Positions 1-7,881 of a stretch of DNA of 34,613 nt are shown here, piece after piece. The position numbers were made by a program, and so were the translations under genes. Below the pieces are notes generated by a model that made no database searches, was not told the DNA's origin, and saw only the letters and a program-made list of their open reading frames with translations. Position 1 is the stretch's first letter. The number at the start of each line of letters is the position of its first letter. Source of the DNA: Patulibacter minatonensis DSM 18081 (lineage in GTDB: Bacteria > Actinomycetota > Thermoleophilia > Solirubrobacterales > Solirubrobacteraceae); NCBI RefSeq assembly GCF_000519325.1, contig NZ_KI912613.1, positions 551,123 to 585,735 of the forward strand, written 5' to 3'.

Positions 1-560
1 CCGGGACCCCGCCGGCGCTCCGGCGCGTCGCCGCCGCCGTCCCGAGCGGTGCGCTGCGCTCGACGCTCCGCGCCCTGCCGCCCGCGCAGGACGAGCTGCG
101 CAGCGTCCTGCCGGACGCCGACCGGCTCCTGGCCGACGTCGGCGACGCCGCCCGCGACCTGCGGCCGACGACCGCGGCACTGCAGGCCGGCGTCCCGCCG
201 CTGGACGACGCGCTCGCCGGCACGCCGGGCATCCAGGCGTTCCGGCGCCTGGGCACCGCCGCCACCCCGGTGGTCGGCCGCGCGCGGCCCGTCGTGCAGG
301 ACGCCCGCGACCCCGCCGCGCTCCTGACGCCGATCGCCGACTCCCTCGGGCCGCTGACCTCGTACCTCGCGCCGTACCACCACGACATCGTCGAGGCCGT
401 CACCGGCTTCGATCGCTGGGGGAACTTCGCGTTCGACGACGGGCTCGCCAAGGGCGCGCGCGCCGTCCGCTTCTCGATGGTGCTGACCTGCCACAAGAAC
501 CGCGACCCGTACCCGAAGCCGGACGAGGCCTCGAAGCAGCGGAAGGCGTGCCAGAAGTGA
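1..560 (+). CDS. MCE-family lipid-transfer protein, C-terminal part (5' end outside window)
   Basis: Reading frame 3 is open from the left edge to the TGA at 558-560 and gives about 185 residues. The visible part is the long alanine/leucine/arginine-rich helical tail seen after the MlaD/MCE domain in actinobacterial MCE proteins. The MCE domain and N-terminal membrane anchor lie upstream of the window. The end carries two cysteines (in LTCHKN and KACQK) that could form a disulfide outside the membrane. The next MCE gene starts inside this stop codon (GTGA overlap), so the genes are translationally coupled. In this family several MCE subunits form a tube that carries lipids or sterols across the cell envelope, driven by YrbE permeases and an Mkl-type ATPase, neither of which is in this window. 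The family call rests on tail character and on the three complete MCE genes that follow. Confidence 0.85.
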   Translation, partial: GTPPALRRVAAAVPSGALRSTLRALPPAQDELRSVLPDADRLLADVGDAARDLRPTTAALQAGVPPLDDALAGTPGIQAFRRLGTAATPVVGRARPVVQDARDPAALLTPIADSLGPLTSYLAPYHHDIVEAVTGFDRWGNFAFDDGLAKGARAVRFSMVLTCHKNRDPYPKPDEASKQRKACQK

Positions 561-1879
561 GCCGGGTCGACGACCGCGGGAGCCGCTGGGCCTCCCGCCC
601 CGCCATGCCGATGGGCCTGCGCGGCGCGCTGTCGGTGCTCGTCGTCGTGCTCGTCGTGCTGATCGCGTGGAAGCGGCCGAACCCGTTCGCCGACCCGCAG
701 ACGGTCCGCGTGCAGCTCCGCGACGCGAGCGGCCTGAAGCAGGGCAGCGAGGTCCGCGTCTCCGGGACCGACGCCGGCGAGGTCACGGGCGTGGAGCGCC
801 GGGACGGCGTCGTCGTCGCGACCCTCGAGCTGCACGACGACGTCGGGGAGGTCCGCCGCGACGCGTCCGCCGCCGTGTGGCCGCGGCTGATCTTCGAGGG
901 CAACGCCTACGTCGAGCTGCGCACGGGCTCCGCCGACCAGCCGGCGCTCGGCGACGCCCCGATCGCCCTGGACCGGACGTCGTCGTACGTGCCGCTGGAC
1001 CGCGTGCTGCGCATCGCCGACGCCCCGACCCGCGGCAGCGTCCGGCGGATCGCGAAGGGCCTCGACGGCGCGTCGGACCGCACCACCACCGGGGCGGTCA
1101 ACCGCACGCTGCGGGCCGCACCCGAGCTCCTCGGCGACGTGGCGACGACGTCGCGCGCCGTCGGCGGCGACCGTCTCCGGCGCGCCGTCGCGGGGATGGC
1201 GAGGACCGGCGACGCGATCGCCGACCACGACGCCGACCTCGTGCCCGTGCTGCGGGACGCCTCGAAGACCGCCGAATCCCTGCACGCGGACGGCGGCGCG
1301 CCGCTCCGGCAGACGGTCCGGGACCTGCCCGGGACGCTCGCCGCGCTCCGGGTCGGCAGCGCCCGCGCTGATCGCACCCTCGCGTCGATCGACCGCTTCA
1401 CCACCGACCTGCGTCCCGGGCTGCGGGACGTCGCGCCGACCGTCGCCGTGGCCCGCCCCGTCGTCCGCCGCGCCGGCACCGTCGCGCAGGCCGCCGTGCC
1501 GCTGACCGCGAGCCTCCGGACCGCGCTCTCGCGTGCGGCGCAGCTCTCGCCGGAGGCCCGCGCGCTGATCGGCGAGGCGCTCCCGACCGTCGACACCCTG
1601 GACGCGTCGCTCCTGCCGGCGCTGAACAAGCCGACCCCGACGCTGAAGCTGCCGTCCTACGTCGCGTTCCTCAACATGTTCGCCGGCGGCGGCGGCGCGT
1701 CGCGCGCGTTCCAGACGCCGTCGGACAACCCGATGCAGCAGGGCGACGGGCACTTCATGCGCTTCGGCATCCGCTTCCTGACCGGCATCGGGATCCCCGT
1801 CCCGCCGTGCCAGGACGTGCAGGCGCTCGGTCCGGCGCTCGCCCCGCTCCTCGAGAAGCTGGAGCTCTGCACCCCGTGA
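557..1879 (+). CDS. MCE-family protein (MlaD domain), 440 aa
   Basis: This is a subunit of an MCE lipid-import tube. A single membrane anchor lies at about residues 18-37 (GALSVLVVVLVVLIAW). The MlaD/MCE beta-barrel domain follows at about 45-130, with the typical RDASGLKQGSEVRVSG segment and the closing stretch YVELRTG. A helical tail of about 300 residues comes next and ends in a Gly/Pro/Cys-rich tip (two cysteines near the end). I chose the GTG at 557 because it overlaps the previous stop (GTGA) and has GGAAGG about 10 nt upstream; the GTG at 548 would sit almost on top of that Shine-Dalgarno sequence. The following MCE gene overlaps this stop in the same way. The lipid cargo cannot be read from the sequence. 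Confidence 0.92.
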   Translation: MSRVDDRGSRWASRPAMPMGLRGALSVLVVVLVVLIAWKRPNPFADPQTVRVQLRDASGLKQGSEVRVSGTDAGEVTGVERRDGVVVATLELHDDVGEVRRDASAAVWPRLIFEGNAYVELRTGSADQPALGDAPIALDRTSSYVPLDRVLRIADAPTRGSVRRIAKGLDGASDRTTTGAVNRTLRAAPELLGDVATTSRAVGGDRLRRAVAGMARTGDAIADHDADLVPVLRDASKTAESLHADGGAPLRQTVRDLPGTLAALRVGSARADRTLASIDRFTTDLRPGLRDVAPTVAVARPVVRRAGTVAQAAVPLTASLRTALSRAAQLSPEARALIGEALPTVDTLDASLLPALNKPTPTLKLPSYVAFLNMFAGGGGASRAFQTPSDNPMQQGDGHFMRFGIRFLTGIGIPVPPCQDVQALGPALAPLLEKLELCTP

Positions 1880-3285
1880 GCCGCTCCCCCCGCACCGCCG
1901 GTGGCGTGCTACCGCCTCTCGGCCGGTCGCTCCTCGTCGGCCTCGTCGTCGTCGGGATCGCGCTCGTCGGTGTCGTCCTCAAGGTGAACGAGACCGGCCC
2001 GTTCGCGCCGTCCTCCTACGCCGTCGAGGCGACGTTCCGGGACGCCGGCGGCGTCAAGGAGAGCGATCACGCGCTCGTGACGATCGCCGGGGTCGACGCC
2101 GGCCACGTCGGCTCGATCACGCACCGGGACGGCCGGGCGATCCTGCAGCTGAAGCTCGACGACGACACCCGCGGCAAGATCCGGACCGGCGCGACCGCCA
2201 CGGTCCGCCCGCGCTCGCAGCTCGGCGACCTCGTCGTGGAGCTGACGCCGGGGCCCCGCAGCGGCCGGCCGCTGAAGGACGGCGACCGCCTCGGGACGAA
2301 CGCGACCTCCGCCTCGGTGCCGTTCAGCCGCGTGGCGTCGACGTTCGACACCGACACCCGCACGTGGCTGCAGATGCTGATCGGTGAGCTCGACGCGGGC
2401 GTCGGCGGCGACCGCCGCGGCCGCGAGCTGCAGCGGGCGATGCGCAGCCTCGAGCCCCTCGCGGCCTCCGCCTCGTCGGTCACGGGCAAGCTCGCCGACC
2501 GGCGCACCACCCTGACGCGCCTGGTCCGGGACCTCGACGTCCTCTCCACCGCGACCGGCCGGCGAGGCACCGAGCTGCGCAAGGCGATCGTCGCGGCACG
2601 GCAGGTGCTCTCGGTGACCGGCGACGACCGCGAGGCCGTCGCGGCGAGCGTCCGCGCCCTGCCGTCGACGCTCGCCGCCACGCGCGGCGCCCTGAGCTCC
2701 GTCACCACGCTGGGCGACCACCTCGACCCGGCCCTGACCGCGCTGACGCCGCTGACCCGCGAGCTCCCCGGAACGCTGCGCACCGCGCGGGAGACGCTGC
2801 CGAAGGCCGACGAGCTCCTCGCCGAGGCCGGCACCACCGCCCGCACCTCGACGGCGCCCGCAAAGGCCCTCGCAGACACCACGCGGGCGGCGCAGACCGC
2901 GATCCCCGCCCTGCGCTCCCCGCTGCGCCGCGGCGGCTCGTTCGTCCGGTCGGTGAACGAGAACAAGGACGGCATCGGCCTCCTCGGCGAGCGCTTCAGC
3001 GGCATCTTCTCGACCGCCGACACGAACGGCACGCTGCTGCGCGGCCTCGGCTTCTTCGAGCCGTTCAACCCGAAGAACTTCGGCTTCGGCGGGTCGCCGT
3101 CCGACCGGGTGAAGGCCGCGGCGGTCGTCGTGAAGGCGACCGTCGAGGCGTGCAGGACGAACGCGTTCGCGTGCCTCCTGCCGTTCACCGTGCCCGGCCT
3201 CCAGGACGCCACGAAGGCGCTCCTGAAGAGCCGCGAGGAGACGTCCGCCGCCGCACCGTCCGCGACCGGGGGGACCGGCCGATGA
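1876..3285 (+). CDS. MCE-family protein (MlaD domain), 469 aa
   Basis: Third MCE subunit in the row. The N-terminal anchor is at about residues 15-36 (SLLVGLVVVGIALVGVVLKV). The MCE domain is at about 45-130, with the pattern FRDAGGVKESDHALVTIAGV and a closing VVELTPGPRSG. The rest is a long amphipathic helical tail typical of the needle-forming part of these tubes, then a Phe/Gly-rich segment near 395-415 and a stretch with two cysteines close to the C-terminus (TVEACRTNAFACLL). The start is the GTG inside the preceding TGA (1876-1879). In-frame starts further upstream would overlap the previous gene by about 70 bp. Its own stop overlaps the next ATG, so the operon is read as one coupled unit. 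Confidence 0.92.
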   Translation: MSRSPRTAGGVLPPLGRSLLVGLVVVGIALVGVVLKVNETGPFAPSSYAVEATFRDAGGVKESDHALVTIAGVDAGHVGSITHRDGRAILQLKLDDDTRGKIRTGATATVRPRSQLGDLVVELTPGPRSGRPLKDGDRLGTNATSASVPFSRVASTFDTDTRTWLQMLIGELDAGVGGDRRGRELQRAMRSLEPLAASASSVTGKLADRRTTLTRLVRDLDVLSTATGRRGTELRKAIVAARQVLSVTGDDREAVAASVRALPSTLAATRGALSSVTTLGDHLDPALTALTPLTRELPGTLRTARETLPKADELLAEAGTTARTSTAPAKALADTTRAAQTAIPALRSPLRRGGSFVRSVNENKDGIGLLGERFSGIFSTADTNGTLLRGLGFFEPFNPKNFGFGGSPSDRVKAAAVVVKATVEACRTNAFACLLPFTVPGLQDATKALLKSREETSAAAPSATGGTGR

Positions 3286-4577
3286 ACCGCCACGTGCCCA
3301 AGGGCGGCGCCGTCCTCCTGGCGATGTTCCTCGCCGTCGGCGTCCTCCTGTTCCTCTTCTTCTCCGCCCGCTTCGGCGGCCCGGCGATCGAGACGAAGAC
3401 GCGCTTCCGGCTCTCCGCCGTCGTCACCGACACCCAGGGCCTCACGAAGCGCTCCGACGTGCGCCTGAACGGCGTGCTGGTCGGCCACGTCGACCAGGTG
3501 CAGCGCCGCGGCGGCCAGGCGTCCCTGACGCTCGTCCTCGACGGCGAGCCGGTGACGCTCCGCAAGGGGACCGCGCTGCGCGTCGGGACGAAGACCGCGC
3601 TCGGCGAGGCGTACGTCGACCTGACGCCCGGTCCGGCGCGCGCGGAGCAGCTCGCGTCCGGCACCACGCTGCGGGCGTCCGCGGTCCGCCCGGCGGTCGA
3701 GGTCGACGAGGCGCTCCAGGCGCTCGACGCCCCCACCCGCCGACGGCTGCAGCGGACCCTCGGCACGATCGGCGAGGCGACGAGCTCCCCGCGCGTGAAG
3801 GAGCAGATCGGCGGCGCGATCGAGGGGCTGCGCGGCAGTGTCGACGGGATCCACGACCTCGCGACGCTCCTGCAGGACCAGGGCGGCGACATCAGCCGGA
3901 TCGTGACCTCCGGCGGCCGGGTCGTCGGCGAGCTCGCCGCGCGCGACGGTCGCGTGCAGGCGCTCGTACAGAACGGCCGACGCACGCTGGACGCCGTGGG
4001 CGCCCGGGACGCCGCGCTCCGCGCCACCCTGCAGGAGGCACCGCGGCTCCTGGCGAGCGCGCGGGCGACGCTGCGGTCCGGCCGACCGCTGCTCTCCGAG
4101 GCCCGGCCGGTCGTCCAGGACCTCCGCGCCGCGACCCCCGACCTGACCGCCGCCACGCGCGAGATCCCTTCCACCGCGAAGGACGTCGACGCGATCCTCG
4201 ACCGCGGCCGGAAGCTGGAGCGGGCGGCGACGCCGGTCCTGGAGGCCGCCCCGGACCTCCTGGACGCCGCCGGCCCCGCCGCACGCCGGGCGTCCCCGGC
4301 GCTCGCGAACGTCGCGACCATCACCCGCTGGCTGGCCCCGCGCAAGCGCACGTTCGCGTCGTGGTTCTCGAACACCGCCGCGATCGGCACCAACGGCGAC
4401 GAGAAGGGCCGCTGGGCGCGCTTCTTCATCTTCATCGACCCTGCGACCCTGCTGGGCCAGAAGGCGTCGCTCCCCGAGAACGCCTACACCCCGCCCGAGG
4501 ACGCCCTCGCCCCCAAGCCGTTCAAGCAGGGCGACTTCGAGCGCCTGCAGCCGACGCCGGCGCCGCCGTCGCCGTAG
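3282..4577 (+). CDS. MCE-family protein (MlaD domain), last gene of the mce operon, 431 aa
   Basis: The start is the ATG of an ATGA overlap with the previous stop. A strong N-terminal membrane segment lies at residues 9-28 (AVLLAMFLAVGVLLFLFFSA). The MCE domain follows at about 38-120 (TDTQGLTKRSDVRLNG, closing in EAYVDLTPGP). The helical tail carries an aromatic segment near 380-395 (FASWFSNTAAIGTNGDE, WARFFIFIDP) and ends in a proline-rich tip. In complete actinobacterial operons six MCE proteins follow two YrbE permeases, so the four seen here are probably the distal members. That placement is an inference, because the upstream part is outside the window. Confidence 0.92.
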   Translation: MNRHVPKGGAVLLAMFLAVGVLLFLFFSARFGGPAIETKTRFRLSAVVTDTQGLTKRSDVRLNGVLVGHVDQVQRRGGQASLTLVLDGEPVTLRKGTALRVGTKTALGEAYVDLTPGPARAEQLASGTTLRASAVRPAVEVDEALQALDAPTRRRLQRTLGTIGEATSSPRVKEQIGGAIEGLRGSVDGIHDLATLLQDQGGDISRIVTSGGRVVGELAARDGRVQALVQNGRRTLDAVGARDAALRATLQEAPRLLASARATLRSGRPLLSEARPVVQDLRAATPDLTAATREIPSTAKDVDAILDRGRKLERAATPVLEAAPDLLDAAGPAARRASPALANVATITRWLAPRKRTFASWFSNTAAIGTNGDEKGRWARFFIFIDPATLLGQKASLPENAYTPPEDALAPKPFKQGDFERLQPTPAPPSP

Positions 4578-4601
4578 GGCGGGCCGCTGCGCCGGTGCCA
4601 G

Positions 4602-4616
4602 CGATCCTGCGGATCG
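4602..4616 (+). terminator. weak hairpin after the mce operon
   Basis: CGATCC and GGATCG pair around a TGC loop 24 bp after the last MCE stop. The stem is only 6 bp and no T-run follows. It may mark the operon end, but it is weak evidence. Confidence 0.3.
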
Positions 4617-4650
4617 GCCGGGCCGCCTGTGCGACCCTGGCCGACGCACC

Positions 4651-5085
4651 GTGCCGCTGCTCCGCCGCAGGACCGTGCCCTCCGGCACGCCCCTCCCCGA
4701 CCGTCCCGCGTTCACCGCCGGGATGGCGACCGACCCCGACGGTCGCCCGTTCCAGGTCCGACGGAACGTCGCGCTGGAGCGCTACGCCGGGCACCCGGAC
4801 TACCCGCACCGCGTGGGCGCGACCGTGCTCGGGACCGGGATGCGCTCGAACGAGCTGCTGCGCCTGGAGGACGCGCTCGTCTCCGCGTGCTCGCCGGGGC
4901 GCGACACGGTCCTGGCGCTCGTCCTGACCGCCACGGGCTACCACGAGTTCGTCTTCTACAGCCGGGCCCCGACGGTCGCCCTGCTGCGGCTCCGCGAGAT
5001 CGGCGACGCGGTCCCCGAGGCCGACCTGCAGGTCTACGCCGAGCGCGACCCGCGCTGGGCGATCTACCGCGACCTCGTGCGCTGA
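4651..5085 (+). CDS. small hypothetical protein, DUF695-like, 144 aa
   Basis: A soluble protein without a signal peptide or membrane segment. The middle and end contain ELLRLEDAL, LALVLTATGYHEFVFYSR and ERDPRWAIYRDL. These resemble the DUF695 type of small protein, with a beta strand of aliphatics followed by an aromatic 'EFVFY' strand and a C-terminal 'DPxWxxYRD' signature. No biochemical role is known to me for this family. The GTG at 4651 is the longest start; an in-frame ATG at 4723 (MATDPDG) is an alternative and neither has a clear ribosome site. It follows the mce operon by 73 bp, is convergent with the collagen-like gene and shares a terminator with it. The coding call is firm and the family call is moderate. 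Confidence 0.7.
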   Translation: MPLLRRRTVPSGTPLPDRPAFTAGMATDPDGRPFQVRRNVALERYAGHPDYPHRVGATVLGTGMRSNELLRLEDALVSACSPGRDTVLALVLTATGYHEFVFYSRAPTVALLRLREIGDAVPEADLQVYAERDPRWAIYRDLVR

Positions 5086-5088
5086 GCG

Positions 5089-5110
5089 GCGGGCGGCGAA
5101 CGCCGCCCGC
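5089..5110. terminator. bidirectional terminator hairpin
   Basis: A perfect inverted repeat, GCGGGCGGCG / CGCCGCCCGC around AA (effective 9-bp stem, 4-nt loop), lies between two convergent stops (5085 on + and 5121 on -). It can serve both genes. There is no T-run, as is common at this GC content. Confidence 0.65.
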
Positions 5111-5120
5111 TCCGCCGCGC

Positions 5121-5993
5121 CTACGGCTGCTTGGAGAGCCAGGTCGCCGCGAACGACGTGCCCGGGCCGACCGCGATCTGGGGGTTGTCCGCCGTCTTCA
5201 CGTACGTCGACAGCGCGATCGCGTTGTCGTTGGCCGCGATCTCCGCCGACGTCAGGCAGACGGTGGTGCTGACGCGGAAGATCGGCGTGCCGCCGACGGT
5301 CGCGTCCGGGGTCTCCGTCGTCTTCGCGACCGCCTGGCCGTCGACCGTCAGCTGCAGGACCACCCGGCCCGTGAACGCGATCGACGTCTGGAAGCCCGCC
5401 GTCACGAGGTAGCAGCCGGGGACCGTGGGTTTGATGTCCGCCGAGTTGGTCGCGTGGATGCCGCCGGCATCGCTCTGCTCGTCGGTCCACGCGATGCCCG
5501 TGAGGCCCATGCCGTCGAGGAGCAGCCCGCCGTTGGAGGAGATCCCGAGCCGGACCTGCGGGACCGCCGCCCGCGAGGCCGGCGTCACGGCGTCCGCCGC
5601 GAGCGTCGGGTTCGGGTAGCTGCCCGCCAGCACGCCGCCGGCGGCGCCGGTCGCCGGTCCGGCGGGGCCGACGTCGCCCTTGGCACCCGTCGGACCTGCG
5701 GGCCCCGTCGCACCCGCCGCGCCCGTCGCCCCGGTCGCGCCCTTGGCACCCGCGGCGCCCTTCTGGCCCGTCAGCGCCTTGCGCGCCTTCTTCGAGATGT
5801 CGGCCGTCTGGATGGTGCCGTTCTTGATGTTCCTGCTCGTGATCTGCGACGCGGCGTAGGCGCTGCCCCCGCCGACGGCGAGCACGAGGGCGAGCGTCGA
5901 CGCGACGTTCGCGTAGCTCAGGGGGCGACGTCGTCGCGGGGGTGCCTGCCCGGTGGGCGTGGTCTCGGGGCTGCGGGGCGCTGGGTCGGTCAT
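5121..5993 (-). CDS. collagen-like surface protein with C1q-like C-terminal domain, 290 aa
   Basis: The order is a short basic cytoplasmic tail (RRRRPLSY), a membrane or signal segment (VASTLALVLAVGGGSAYA, about residues 28-48), a linker typical of actinobacterial collagen-like proteins (NGTIQTADISKKARKAL), about 12 Gly-X-Y triplets (from GQKGAAGAKG to GDVGPAG), a YPNPT motif, and a C-terminal beta-rich domain of about 140 residues resembling the C1q/BclA jelly roll. The collagen run should trimerise and the head could bind a surface or ligand. The start is the ATG at 5993 because GGAGG stands 7 nt before it; the longer frame to 6041 has no such site. It is secreted or anchored outside the membrane. 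The partner is unknown. Confidence 0.85.
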   Translation of the reverse strand: MTDPAPRSPETTPTGQAPPRRRRPLSYANVASTLALVLAVGGGSAYAASQITSRNIKNGTIQTADISKKARKALTGQKGAAGAKGATGATGAAGATGPAGPTGAKGDVGPAGPATGAAGGVLAGSYPNPTLAADAVTPASRAAVPQVRLGISSNGGLLLDGMGLTGIAWTDEQSDAGGIHATNSADIKPTVPGCYLVTAGFQTSIAFTGRVVLQLTVDGQAVAKTTETPDATVGGTPIFRVSTTVCLTSAEIAANDNAIALSTYVKTADNPQIAVGPGTSFAATWLSKQP

Positions 5994-6086
5994 GCGCGCA
6001 AGCCTCCGACGTGGCGCACCGCCGCGCATCGGGGGCGACACCCCGGAGTTCGCGGGCCGGGCACGACGCCCGACCCGGACCCGGGC

Positions 6087-6650
6087 TCAGCGCCGGGTCT
6101 CGTACCGGGTCAGCAGCACGCCGCCCGGGAACTCCAGGGTCTCCACCAGCTCCAGGTGCACCCAGCCGTCCAGGGCGGCGAAGAAGGGCTTCCCACCGCC
6201 CAGCAGGACCGGCGAGGTCGCCAGCACGTACTCGTCGATCAGCCCGGCCCGCATGGCCGACGCCGCGAGCGTGGTGCCGCAGATGTCCATGGGCCCGCCG
6301 TCCTGCGCCTTGAGCCGGGCGATCTCGGCGACCGCGTCGTCGGCGACGAGGCGGGCGTTCCCCTCGAGCGGGCCGAGCGTCGAGGAGAACACCACCTTGC
6401 GCATGTCCATCCAGCGCCGGGCGTACTCGAGCTCCGCGGGCGTGACGCCGGGCTGCTGGTCCGCGGTCGGCCAGTGCCCGCTCATCATCTCCCAGATCCG
6501 GCGCCCGTAGAGGGCGAGGTCCGTCGCCGCCACGCGGTCGGACCACCACTGGAACAGCTCGTCGCTCGGCATGCTCCAGCCGAGGTCGTCCCCGGGCGCG
6601 GCGATGTAGCCGTCCAGGGACACGTTCATCGCAAAGGTCAGTTTCCGCAC
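6087..6650 (-). CDS. RibD C-terminal/DHFR-fold reductase family protein, 187 aa
   Basis: A single-domain member of the 'bifunctional deaminase-reductase' (RibD_C) family. Seen are the N-terminal strand and loop MNVSLDGYIAAPGDDLGW, YGRRIWEMM in the nucleotide-binding region, and the C-terminal ICGTTLAASAMRAGLIDEY and SPVLLGGGKPFF. The family binds NADPH in a dihydrofolate-reductase-like fold. Stand-alone members like this one are common in actinobacteria and mostly of unknown substrate, so riboflavin or folate synthesis should not be assumed. The start is a GTG at 6650 with GGAAGG 8 nt upstream. It lies 93 bp upstream of the collagen-like gene on the same strand. It is divergent from apbE across 195 bp that hold no other gene. 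Confidence 0.88.
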   Translation of the reverse strand: MRKLTFAMNVSLDGYIAAPGDDLGWSMPSDELFQWWSDRVAATDLALYGRRIWEMMSGHWPTADQQPGVTPAELEYARRWMDMRKVVFSSTLGPLEGNARLVADDAVAEIARLKAQDGGPMDICGTTLAASAMRAGLIDEYVLATSPVLLGGGKPFFAALDGWVHLELVETLEFPGGVLLTRYETRR

Positions 6651-6845
6651 AGCGTCGGCCTTCCGGGGTTCGGTGGTTCGGCGTACAGACCATCAGGACG
6701 CAGGACACTCATCGGTCTTCCCGGACCCGACGTCGCCGACGGCGGGCCGGACGTCCGCGCAGGCCCGGCCGGGATCCCGGGGACGCGCCGTCGACGCCAC
6801 GCCCCGACCGCGTGCGACGCCGGAGTCCCGACCCCGGGAGGATCC

Positions 6846-7748
6846 GTGGTCACCGTGCCCTCGTCCCCGTCCCATCTCGCCTTCGACGCCATCGGCACCG
6901 CGTGGCGGATCGACGCCGTGGTCCCGCTCGACGAGGTCGCCCCGGAGGTCCACGCGCTGATCGACCGCTACGACCGGACGTGGTCGCGGTTCCGGGACGA
7001 CTCCCTCGTCGCCGAGATCGGCCGGCGCCGCGGACGGTGGAGGCTGCCCGCCGAGGCGGGCGCGCTCCTCGGGCTCTACCGCCGGCTGCACGACCTCACC
7101 GACGGCGCGGTGTCCCCGCTGGTGGGCGCGGCGCTCGAGCACCACGGCTACGACGCCGGGTATTCCCTGCGCCCGTCCGACGGGCCGGTCGTCGTCCCCG
7201 CCTGGGACTCCGTGATGCGCCCGGAACGCGGGCTGCTCGTCGTCGACCGACCGGTCGTCCTCGACGTCGGCGCGCTGGGAAAGGGACAGCTCGTCGACCT
7301 CGTGTCGGACCTCCTGGTCGCCCGCGGCGTCGACGAGCACGTCGTCGACGCCGGGGGCGACCTGCGGATCCGCCGGGCGGACCGCGCGGACGCCGCGCCC
7401 GAGGACCCGGGCATGCGGGTCGCCCTCGAGCACCCGGACGACCCGGCACAGGCCATCGGGGTCGTCACGCTGACCGGGGGCGCGATCGCCGCGTCGGCCG
7501 TCAACCGCAGGGCCTGGGGCGCGGACCGCCACCACGTCCTCGACGCGCGGACCGGCGAGCCGACCCGCGACGTCGTCGCCACCTGGGCGATCGCCCCGAC
7601 CGCGATGGAGGCCGACGGCCTCGCCACCGCCCTCTTCTTCCTGACGCCGAGCGCGATCCAGGCGCACTTCCCGTTCCGGGGCGTCCGGCTCCTGGCCGAC
7701 GGCCGGGCGCAGGCCACACCCGACCTCGTCGGTGCCCTCTTCACCTGA
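6846..7748 (+). CDS. apbE: FAD:protein FMN transferase (ApbE family), 300 aa
   Basis: Enzymes of this family move FMN from FAD onto a Thr/Ser of a target flavoprotein outside the membrane, with Mg2+. Seen are the N-terminal FDAIGTAWRI, the central VLDVGALGKGQLVD (the usual D-x-GG-x-AKG region, here GALGKG), VDAGGDLRI, the loop AASAVNRRAWG followed by HHVLDARTGEP, and the C-terminal APTAMEADGLATALF with the metal-binding Asp of the family. The usual SGxYxR loop is altered to SAVNRR, which actinobacterial members often show. No signal peptide or lipobox is visible. The GTG at 6846 has GGGAGG 4 nt upstream; GTG at 6855 is possible but further from it. No FMN-bind or ferric-reductase partner is nearby, so the target is unknown. 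Confidence 0.88.
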   Translation: MVTVPSSPSHLAFDAIGTAWRIDAVVPLDEVAPEVHALIDRYDRTWSRFRDDSLVAEIGRRRGRWRLPAEAGALLGLYRRLHDLTDGAVSPLVGAALEHHGYDAGYSLRPSDGPVVVPAWDSVMRPERGLLVVDRPVVLDVGALGKGQLVDLVSDLLVARGVDEHVVDAGGDLRIRRADRADAAPEDPGMRVALEHPDDPAQAIGVVTLTGGAIAASAVNRRAWGADRHHVLDARTGEPTRDVVATWAIAPTAMEADGLATALFFLTPSAIQAHFPFRGVRLLADGRAQATPDLVGALFT

Positions 7749-7755
7749 GGACGGC

Positions 7756-7794
7756 GGCAGCGATCGGTGCGCCCGCAGCGCACGTTCCGCTGCC
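7756..7794. repeat. hairpin repeat, copy 1 (39 bp)
   Basis: Arms GGCAGCG-atcg-GTGCGC and GCGCAC-gttc-CGCTGCC pair perfectly on both sides of a 4x4 internal loop, with CCGCA at the tip. Copy 2 begins exactly 60 bp later. It sits just after the apbE stop, between convergent genes, and may act as a terminator or as a REP-like repeat. Confidence 0.75.
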
Positions 7795-7815
7795 AGCAGC
7801 TGCGGCGCGCCGACC

Positions 7816-7854
7816 GGCAGCGATCCGTGCGCAACCGGCGCACGTTCCGCCGCC
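7816..7854. repeat. hairpin repeat, copy 2 (39 bp)
   Basis: It has the same plan as copy 1: GGCAGCG-atcc-GTGCGC and GCGCAC-gttc-CGCCGCC, with tip AACCG. The arms and internal loop are kept (one mismatch in the outer arm), while the tip sequence is completely different. It lies 28 bp from the stop of the nucleotide-sugar dehydrogenase gene on the minus strand. Confidence 0.75.
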
Positions 7855-7881
7855 GCCGGGTCGCCCCGGCCCGCGGCGTGG

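Noticed and set aside
4629-6845. Possible 700-residue N-terminal extension of ApbE
   Set aside because: The frame is open by chance through the DUF695-like, collagen-like and reductase genes, with Arg/Ala/Pro-rich nonsense. The ApbE fold starts at 6846 behind GGGAGG.
7756-7854. CRISPR array
   Set aside because: Only two copies, each a palindrome with internal loops, a single 21-bp interval, and no cas genes.
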